This document shows, piece after piece, positions 1-5,132 of a stretch of 5,132 bases of DNA (positions within the stretch are counted from its first letter, which is position 1; each line of letters starts with the position of its first letter). The position numbers were made by a program, and so were the translations under genes. The stretch is from Chloroflexota bacterium (lineage in GTDB: Bacteria > Chloroflexota > Anaerolineae > Anaerolineales > DRKV01): assembly GCA_011051635.1 (NCBI GenBank), contig DRKV01000314.1, positions 1 through 5,132 on the forward strand. The letters run 5' to 3'. Below the pieces are notes generated by a model. It saw only the letters and a list, made by a program, of their open reading frames with translations. It was not told the origin of the DNA and searched no databases.

Positions 1-1529
1 AGGCGCTTCTCGGTGCCAATCAACCCCAGGAGGGCCTCTCCATGATGGACACCTACCCCAAAAGCAAGGTGATAATTGGGGGGCAGAGCCGCATGTAAAG
101 CCCGGATGCCGTCCCGGATTCCCAGGGCGGCGCGCACCGCCCGCAAAGCGTGGTCTTCCTGCGGGATAGGGGCGTTGAACCAAGCCATGACCGCGTCTCC
201 CATGAATTTATCCACCGTGCCTTCCTGCGCCAAAACGGCATCGGCAGCAGCAGCCAGGTACTTGTTGAGCACGTTGAATAATTCTTCCGGGTCCAGATGT
301 TCGCTGAAAGAGGTGAAGCCGCGAATATCAGCGAACAGAGTGGTGATTTGGGTGCGCTTGCCCCCCAATTGCAGTTTATCGGGGTCCAGTTGGGAAATTA
401 CGGCGGGAGAGACCATGCGCTCAAACATGCGCCGTTCGGCTTCCAGGCGCTTCTTTTCCGTGAGGTCATCCAAGACGATGGCAACGCCCTGGGTCTCCTG
501 GTCGGCATCTTTCAAGGGAGACAGATTCACGCTCAGGAAGACATTCCCCTTGCCCGGCAAGGAGGAAACGACTTCCAACCCTACAATGGAACGGTCTTCC
601 TCCCGCACCGTTCCCACGTAGGGGGCGAGGTGGTCGGAGAGCGGCGGGACGACGTCATCCAGCGAGCGTCCCAGGATGTTCTGCGCCGCCCTGCCCAGGA
701 TGGCCTCCGCTGCCCGGTTGCACATCGTCACGCGGTCTTCCATATCTGCTGTGATGACGCCGCTGACGATGGACGAGAAGACGTTATCCATCAAATTCTT
801 GAGTTCGGTGACTTCATCAAGGGTACGGCGCAGCGACTCAAACAAGCGGGCGTTCTCGATAGCAACCGCAGCCTGGTTGGCAAAAGCCAAGAGCAAATCC
901 CGGTCCGCCTCGGTGAAGATGCCGGAGCGGATACGGTTATCGGCATAGATGACGCCGGTGAGTTCCCCTTTGACCTTTAGCGGGACGCACAGAATGGAAC
1001 GCAGGTTGTAAGCGATGATGCTCTGGTGCCCGCCGAAGCGCGGGTCTTCCTGCGCGTTGGTCGTCAGGATTGGGTCTCCCGTTTCGGCCACCCGGTCAAT
1101 AACGGTGCGGCTGATGGCAAATTCAGAAGGGTCAAGGGATTCCTGTTCCCAATTGCGGGCTATCCGAATAGAGAGTTTCCCATCCTGGCCGCGCAGCATG
1201 AGAAAGCCCCGTTCGGCGTTGGTCAGCCGGATGATGGTATCCATTACGATACGCAACACAATGCCGGGGTCCAGGGAGGAATTGATTACCTGCCCAATAT
1301 CAGCCAACGCCAGAAGGCTGGTGTAGTCCTCCTCCTTGCGAGCAACCTGCTTCTTCAGTTGTCCCAGGTTTCGGATGAGTTGGTCCACCTGGTCGAGTAA
1401 ATGGCGCTCGATGGTGTACGGGCTGCGGTGCAGGGCGCTTTGTATTTGCCGCACCACGCCGTAGAGAATCTCCATCTGCTGACTCAAGGTCATGCGCGTT
1501 TGTTGGGTGGTGGAATGGTCTTCACTCAC
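1..1529 (-). CDS. GAF-PAS class III adenylate/guanylate cyclase, N-terminal part (3' end outside window)
   Basis: The frame runs without a stop to the left edge; 509 residues are visible. Residues 15-70 are charged and helical, probably coiled coil. A GAF domain covers about 70-228 (it ends FANQAAVAIENARLF) and a PAS domain about 240-355. A linker helix (RRMFERMVSPAVISQL) leads into the cyclase domain from about 393. Metal-binding aspartates are Asp401 (FADIRGFTSFSE) and Asp445 (KFMGDAVMAW). Lys441 sits where adenylate cyclases carry the adenine-selecting Lys, so ATP to cAMP is more likely than cGMP. The sequence ends at GVGVHHGEALLGLIGTEKR, before the second base-recognition residue and the transition-state Asn/Arg pair, so activity cannot be fully judged. 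No membrane segment is seen. The GTG at 1529 is tentative: an in-frame TGA lies upstream, no strong Shine-Dalgarno is present, and the ATG at 1493 is the alternative. The gene follows the hybrid kinase by 61 bases and is probably in the same operon. Confidence 0.92.
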   Translation of the reverse strand, partial: MSEDHSTTQQTRMTLSQQMEILYGVVRQIQSALHRSPYTIERHLLDQVDQLIRNLGQLKKQVARKEEDYTSLLALADIGQVINSSLDPGIVLRIVMDTIIRLTNAERGFLMLRGQDGKLSIRIARNWEQESLDPSEFAISRTVIDRVAETGDPILTTNAQEDPRFGGHQSIIAYNLRSILCVPLKVKGELTGVIYADNRIRSGIFTEADRDLLLAFANQAAVAIENARLFESLRRTLDEVTELKNLMDNVFSSIVSGVITADMEDRVTMCNRAAEAILGRAAQNILGRSLDDVVPPLSDHLAPYVGTVREEDRSIVGLEVVSSLPGKGNVFLSVNLSPLKDADQETQGVAIVLDDLTEKKRLEAERRMFERMVSPAVISQLDPDKLQLGGKRTQITTLFADIRGFTSFSEHLDPEELFNVLNKYLAAAADAVLAQEGTVDKFMGDAVMAWFNAPIPQEDHALRAVRAALGIRDGIRALHAALPPNYHLAFGVGVHHGEALLGLIGTEKR

Positions 1530-1590
1530 GATAGGCTCGCTTTCATGCAGTCAGGGAAAAATCAGACGGACGAGTGTCTCACAACTTCGT

Positions 1591-3702
1591 TCAGGGGGAG
1601 TGAACCAGTTGTGCAATCTCGGCCAACGTGTATGGTTTGAGGCGGATATCTTTGATACCGCGCTGCAAATACTCTGTTGTGCGCTCCACGTTGAGAGCGG
1701 TTGTCAAAATGATGGTTTTCTCACCAACCCCGGTTTCCCTGACCGCCCGGAGAACGTCTTCCAGCGGCATACGCAATTGGAATTCATCCACCAGCACCAA
1801 ATCGGGGTTGCCGTCTATGCGAACTTCCTCAGAGCGGTGAGTCACTACCTTGCCGGCCCCAACGACTACGCTCCCAAAGAAGTTCGCCCATTGGTCATCG
1901 TCGTCCAAAAGGAGGATATTCTCCGCCCCTCCGCTGATGTTCTCGACGGGCAAGTAGGTGGCTTCCGGCAATTCTATGTGGATAGTGGTGCCTTCACCGG
2001 GGTTGCTTTGCAGCGTCATGTGCCCCTGCAACTGGGTGATGATGTGCAGCGCGGCGGTCAATCCCAGACCATGATGCTCGGGGCCTTTCGTACTGTAAAA
2101 AGTCGTCCAGATTTTTTCTTGCGCCTCGGGAGGAATCCCCACCCCGTCGTCTTGGATATCCACAGCGATAAAGCCTTTTTCCTCCGCCGGATACACCCGC
2201 ACGCGGATACGGGAAGCATCCGCCTCGAGGGCATTCTGCAAGAGGTTGCCAAAGGCCCGCGTCAACTGGGTGGTATCGGCCAGCGCCATGGATGTGTCGG
2301 AGGCAACCTGTATCTCCAACATCTCGGCGGGGATGTTGCGCTGGACAGCCGCGGATTGCGCCACGTCGGCGGGCATGCACGGACGAGGTTTTTGTTCACG
2401 CGCCTGACCGATGAGTTGCTCCTTCACCTCCATTATCAAGCGTGCGCTCTCGGCTATCATCTCCAGGTCTTCTTTCATGGATTCCACATCCATTTCGCCA
2501 GAATCCAGGTCCTGCCGGAGGCGTTCTGTGCTGAGCGTAATGGGCAACGCTTTATTGCCAATCCAGTGAATGGCTTCCGTGGTCGCGGTGGTAAGCGCCT
2601 CGTACACTTTGGTGCGCAGCAATTCCGCATGGGCGGCTTTGAGGGCCTCGATGTTCTGGGCGTTCTTGATGGCAACCGCCAGATGGTCGGCCATGGTTTG
2701 CAGGGTGGTGATGTCATCCTGGTTGAAAGCGCGTTCTTCCACGCTCTGCACGGTAACCGCTCCCAAGATTTCATCCCCCACCATAAGCGGCAGCGCCATT
2801 TCAGAACGGGTGTGCGGCAAATGCGGATTTTTGAAATGCACCCGCTCTTCTCCCACATCCAGCGCAATGCGGGCTTCCCCCAGAGCAATGGAAGCCCCAA
2901 TCATGGAGTTCCCGCCGACTTTCAAGCGGTGGTTCTCGGCCAGCATGGCCTTTCCGGGTTCGCCGTAGCCGGCGCGCAAAACCGCCCACTCCTTGCTCTC
3001 ATCCAGCAGGAAAATACCGGCATAGTAAAAGCCGTAAGAGTCGCAAATAATATCCACCATGCGGGGCAATAAAATGTCCAGGTCGAGGATGGATGTGACC
3101 TGCTTGCCCACCTGATTGGCCGCCCGCAAAAGCCGGGCGCGGCGCTCCGCCTGACGCAACAACTCCTGATTGCGGCGGTGCAAACGGGCATTGTGGATTG
3201 CCACCGCCAACTGGTCGGCCATGGCCTGTAAAGCGGCGATGTCCTCTTCGCTGAAGGCCGCCTCCTCTGTGCTTTGCACGGTCAGCGCCCCGATAGCCTC
3301 GTCATGCACCACCAGCGGCAGGGCCATCTCCGAGCGGGTATGGGGCAGGTGGGGATTCTTGAAAAAGACGGCTTCCTCCCCCACATCCAGCGCGATACGG
3401 GCCTGGCGCTGCTGAATGGCAGAGCCAATCATGGAGTTGCCACCCACGGCCAATTTGTGGCCCTCGGCAATCATCTTGCGGCCAGGTTCCCCCCGACCGG
3501 CACGCAACACCGCCCACTGGCCGGTAGAATCTACGAGAAAAACCCCCGCATAGTAGAAAGAAAATTCATCGCAAATGATGTCAACGGTTTGCTGCAATAA
3601 TTCATCGGGGTCCAAAATGGAGGTAACGTTGCGGGCCACCCGCGCCGCAGTGTACAACAAGACGGCATGGCGGTCTCGATTGGAAAATGTCGAAGCATTC
3701 AT
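1591..3702 (-). CDS. Soluble hybrid histidine kinase: GAF-GAF-DHp-HATPase_c-REC
   Basis: A complete 703-residue protein. Two GAF domains lie at about 18-173 and 194-349. They are close duplicates with a 176-residue period and share motifs such as GGNSMIG and RIALDVGEE. A DHp region carries the probable phosphoacceptor His379 in EAIHWIGNKALPI. HATPase_c follows, with N-box Asn490 (NLLQNALEAD), G1 DDGVGIP at about 519-524, F-box IWTTFYSTK and G2 HHGLGL near 544-548. The C-terminal REC (about 595-703) is diverged but keeps acidic residues near 600-603, the likely phosphoacceptor Asp639 (LVLVDEF), Thr668 and Lys689 (LKPY). The Asp-pair to phosphoacceptor distance is shorter than in the stand-alone receiver. 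No signal peptide or membrane span is seen, so it is cytosolic. The ATG at 3702 is preferred over an in-frame ATG at 3708, which abuts the Shine-Dalgarno; an in-frame TAG lies just upstream. The ligand of the GAF domains cannot be read from sequence. The kinase core is paralogous to that of the gene at 4181-5132. Confidence 0.95.
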   Translation of the reverse strand: MNASTFSNRDRHAVLLYTAARVARNVTSILDPDELLQQTVDIICDEFSFYYAGVFLVDSTGQWAVLRAGRGEPGRKMIAEGHKLAVGGNSMIGSAIQQRQARIALDVGEEAVFFKNPHLPHTRSEMALPLVVHDEAIGALTVQSTEEAAFSEEDIAALQAMADQLAVAIHNARLHRRNQELLRQAERRARLLRAANQVGKQVTSILDLDILLPRMVDIICDSYGFYYAGIFLLDESKEWAVLRAGYGEPGKAMLAENHRLKVGGNSMIGASIALGEARIALDVGEERVHFKNPHLPHTRSEMALPLMVGDEILGAVTVQSVEERAFNQDDITTLQTMADHLAVAIKNAQNIEALKAAHAELLRTKVYEALTTATTEAIHWIGNKALPITLSTERLRQDLDSGEMDVESMKEDLEMIAESARLIMEVKEQLIGQAREQKPRPCMPADVAQSAAVQRNIPAEMLEIQVASDTSMALADTTQLTRAFGNLLQNALEADASRIRVRVYPAEEKGFIAVDIQDDGVGIPPEAQEKIWTTFYSTKGPEHHGLGLTAALHIITQLQGHMTLQSNPGEGTTIHIELPEATYLPVENISGGAENILLLDDDDQWANFFGSVVVGAGKVVTHRSEEVRIDGNPDLVLVDEFQLRMPLEDVLRAVRETGVGEKTIILTTALNVERTTEYLQRGIKDIRLKPYTLAEIAQLVHSP
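2656..3123 (-). repeat. Tandem GAF duplication, copy 2
   Basis: This segment codes for the second GAF domain of the hybrid kinase and is the partner of copy 1. Its end (DDITTLQTMADHLAVAIKNAQ) also resembles the GAF end visible in the kinase at the right edge of the window, so a third relative of this domain probably lies partly outside. Edges are approximate. Confidence 0.8.
3184..3651 (-). repeat. Tandem GAF duplication, copy 1
   Basis: This segment codes for the first GAF domain of the hybrid kinase. It aligns with copy 2 at an offset of 176 codons (528 bp) with no visible gap across the core. The stretch FKNPHLPHTRSEMALPL is identical in both copies, although 11 of its 17 codons differ by a silent base. 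This is therefore an old duplication held by selection on the protein, not a recent DNA repeat. Edges are approximate. Confidence 0.8.
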
Positions 3703-3707
3703 GGGCA

Positions 3708-3714
3708 TCCTTCT
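3708..3714 (-). promoter_or_regulatory. Shine-Dalgarno AGAAGGA for the hybrid kinase
   Basis: AGAAGGA ends five bases before the ATG at 3702, a normal spacing. The alternative ATG at 3708 overlaps the final A of this motif, so 3702 is the better start. The difference is only two residues. Confidence 0.65.
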
Positions 3715-3736
3715 TTCATTCCTCTAAAAGCGGTTA

Positions 3737-4135
3737 TCAGGCCTCCGGGCCAGTAAGTTTTTGAATCAATTCCACCAGTCCCTGCTCGCGGCCCTTGACA
3801 AAGTAGGCCGTCGCGCCGCGTTCCACGGCTCCGCGGGCTTTGGTGATTTCGTCGTAGGCAGTCAGGACAATAACCTTCAAATCCGGATTCTGCTCCCGCA
3901 AACGGGCCAGCAAGTTCAATCCGGCCTCAGGGTCGGGCTGGCCGTCAAAATCGGGCATGTTCAAGTCCAGCACCGCCAGGTCAATCGGAGAACCTGCGGC
4001 TGCCGCATCCTGAAAAGTTTCCAGGCCGGCATTACAATCCGCTGCGGCCAGAACATCGAAACCGGCACGCAGCAAAGTTTTTTCCAAACTACGGCGCACC
4101 AGTCTCTCGTCATCCACCAATAGTATCTTCAGCAT
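3737..4135 (-). CDS. Stand-alone response regulator receiver (CheY-like), no output domain
   Basis: This 132-residue protein is a single REC domain. The acidic pair is Asp8-Asp9 (ILLVDDE), the phosphoacceptor is Asp57 (LAVLDLNMP), the switch Thr is Thr92 (VIVLTAYDE) and the conserved Lys is Lys114 (YFVKG). The Lys is followed by Gly instead of the usual Pro. The loop after Asp57 (MPDFDGQPDPEAGLNLL) is several residues longer than the usual form. The ATG at 4135 is chosen because GGAGGT lies six bases upstream and the MLKILLVDDE start is typical of the family; a longer in-frame TTG start at 4174 is unlikely. Nothing follows the REC fold, so the protein would act by binding a partner or by carrying phosphate in a relay. 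It sits between two kinase genes (45 bases after the first, 34 before the second), which suggests that one or both phosphorylate it. That is inference. Confidence 0.96.
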   Translation of the reverse strand: MLKILLVDDERLVRRSLEKTLLRAGFDVLAAADCNAGLETFQDAAAAGSPIDLAVLDLNMPDFDGQPDPEAGLNLLARLREQNPDLKVIVLTAYDEITKARGAVERGATAYFVKGREQGLVELIQKLTGPEA

Positions 4136-4141
4136 ACATTT

Positions 4142-4147
4142 ACCTCC
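4142..4147 (-). promoter_or_regulatory. Shine-Dalgarno GGAGGT for the receiver gene
   Basis: On the minus strand GGAGGT precedes the ATG at 4135 with a six-base spacer. It settles the start of the receiver gene. An out-of-frame ATG at 4139 is only two bases from the site and is too close to be used. Confidence 0.85.
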
Positions 4148-4180
4148 ATCAAATAGGGGGGAATAACCTCGCAATTATTG

Positions 4181-5132
4181 TCATTGGGCAAGCGCCACAG
4201 GCAGGCACACGTGAAAGGCCGCTCCCTTGCCGGGTTCACTCTCTACCCACAATTTCCCTTTGCTCTGGGTGATGATTTGCATACAGGCAGGCAGTCCCAG
4301 GCCCGTCCCGCCGCGGTCGCCTTTGGTCGTGAAGAAGGAAACCCAGATTTTCTCCTGGATTTCGGGAGGGATGCCGGGACCGTTATCGGCCACCACCACC
4401 TCAACGTACCCCGGCTCCACCGTCCCGCGAGCGGATACCCGAATTTGAGGCTGGTCGGTATCTTCCAGAGCCTCCCAGGCGTTCTTTATCAGGTTGACAA
4501 ACACCCTTCGGATTTGCCGTTCATCCCCAAAAGCGGGCGGCAATCCGGATTGTATCTCCATCCGCACCACACCGGGGGGCAGTCCCATCTCCCGCGCCAC
4601 CTCAGGGAGCAGCACATCCAAATGGAGGGGAGCATCCTCCCGCCGGCGGGCAGGGCCAATCAGGTCTTCCTTGATATTGAGAATGATGTTGGCGCTGTTC
4701 TCGATGATGAACAGGTCTTCCAGGATGGATTCCAGACTGAGGAGGACGCGCTGCCGACGTTCCGGCTGGGCTGCCAGTTGTTCGGCGAGAGGAGCGAGTT
4801 CCACGCCCTGTTCCGCGGCTTCCTCGGCCATGTTCTCCCAGACAGAGGCAAAGGGAGGCCGCTCCGAGACAGTCCGGGCGTGTTCATACAGGCGATGGGC
4901 AGCGGCCAGAAAGGTGAGCAGGTCTTCCCGCACCCTCCGGGCGCTGCCGGGGATGGGGGCAGCCTTGTTGCCTACCCAGTGGATGGCCTCACCCGTGGCC
5001 GTGGCAATGGCTTCGAAGGTTTTGGTGCGCAACAGTTCGGCGTTGGCCGCTTCCAGTTGCTTCAGCAAACGGGCATTGTTGATAGCAATGGCAATCTGGT
5101 CGGCCATAGACTGCAAAGCAGTGACATCATCC
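4181..5132 (-). CDS. GAF-domain sensor histidine kinase, C-terminal part (5' end outside window)
   Basis: The reading frame is open to the right edge, so the true start lies outside the window; 316 residues are visible (numbered here from the first complete codon). Residues 1-25 are the end of a GAF domain, matching the ends of both GAF domains in the downstream hybrid kinase. A DHp region follows with the probable phosphoacceptor His51 in the box EAIHWVGNKAAPI. The second DHp helix is near 133-160. An extra segment of about 55 residues, rich in Ala, Glu and Gln, separates the two helices and is absent from the paralogue downstream. The HATPase_c domain looks complete: N-box Asn217 (NLIKNAWEAL), G1 box DNGPGIP at about 249-255, F-box IWVSFFTTK, and G2 box GTGLGL at about 276-280. 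No membrane segment or HAMP domain is visible, so the visible part is cytosolic. It should autophosphorylate on His and pass the phosphate to a receiver. The receiver gene 45 bases downstream is the obvious candidate partner, but this is inferred from position only. Confidence 0.93.
   Translation of the reverse strand, partial: DDVTALQSMADQIAIAINNARLLKQLEAANAELLRTKTFEAIATATGEAIHWVGNKAAPIPGSARRVREDLLTFLAAAHRLYEHARTVSERPPFASVWENMAEEAAEQGVELAPLAEQLAAQPERRQRVLLSLESILEDLFIIENSANIILNIKEDLIGPARRREDAPLHLDVLLPEVAREMGLPPGVVRMEIQSGLPPAFGDERQIRRVFVNLIKNAWEALEDTDQPQIRVSARGTVEPGYVEVVVADNGPGIPPEIQEKIWVSFFTTKGDRGGTGLGLPACMQIITQSKGKLWVESEPGKGAAFHVCLPVALAQ

Noticed and set aside
53..241. Short minus-strand open frame of 62 codons
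   Set aside because: It overlaps the cyclase catalytic domain in another frame, and the cyclase frame has clear motifs here (NKYL, VDKFMGD).
1557..1579. Possible terminator between hybrid kinase and cyclase (AGAC/GTCT followed by TTTTT on the minus strand)
   Set aside because: The stem has only four base pairs with an eight-base loop, too weak for an intrinsic terminator. The T-run is probably chance.
1492..3072. Long open frame of 526 codons on the plus strand
   Set aside because: It lies antisense to the hybrid kinase and the cyclase start, both of which have clear domain motifs. Its translation shows no recognisable domain and is rich in His, Gly and Gln, as expected from reading the complement of these codons.
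4136..4174. Longer N terminus for the receiver from a TTG at 4174
   Set aside because: The extra 13 residues would span the Shine-Dalgarno and do not belong to the REC fold, whereas the ATG at 4135 gives the standard beginning.
4162..4179. Inverted repeat AATAA/TTATT between the first kinase and the receiver
   Set aside because: The stem is only five A/T pairs with an eight-base loop and is followed by a C-run, not a T-run, on the coding strand. It does not qualify as a terminator.
4181..5116. TTG at 5116 as the start of the first kinase
   Set aside because: The frame remains open to the right edge, and the residues before it (DDVTA) continue the conserved GAF end seen in the hybrid kinase. 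The gene is truncated by the window and does not start there.

Overview
The window is one compact signal-transduction locus. All four protein genes lie on the minus strand, so they are read from right to left: a GAF histidine kinase cut by the right edge, a stand-alone receiver protein, a hybrid kinase with two GAF domains and a C-terminal receiver, and a GAF-PAS class III nucleotide cyclase cut by the left edge. The gaps between them are 45, 34 and 61 bases. I see no convincing terminator or promoter in any gap, so the genes look co-transcribed.

The kind of organism is an inference. The moderately GC-rich coding sequence, soluble multi-GAF kinases with an unusual phosphoacceptor box, and a GAF-PAS cyclase in the same cluster all fit a bacterium with many signalling genes. 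The GAF style recalls Chloroflexota (Anaerolineae-type) proteins, but no taxonomic marker is present and no search was run.

Layout by position: 4181-5132 holds the end of a GAF domain, a DHp helix pair with an inserted segment, and a complete HATPase_c domain. 3737-4135 encodes a 132-residue CheY-like receiver with a strong Shine-Dalgarno. 1591-3702 encodes a 703-residue GAF-GAF-DHp-HATPase-REC protein whose GAF domains are a tandem duplication with a 528-bp period. The stretch <1-1529 encodes the first 509 residues of a coiled-coil/GAF-PAS-cyclase protein and is cut inside the catalytic domain.

How they may work together (inference): two related soluble kinases sense small ligands or redox/gas signals through GAF domains and phosphorylate the free receiver and/or the receiver fused to the second kinase. 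The cyclase at the end of the operon has its own GAF and PAS inputs and could add a cAMP output. No DNA-binding output domain is encoded in the window, so the receivers probably act by protein contact. The most notable features are the shared 'HWxGNKA' phosphoacceptor box, the roughly 55-residue insertion in one DHp domain, and the pairing of a phosphorelay with a cyclase.
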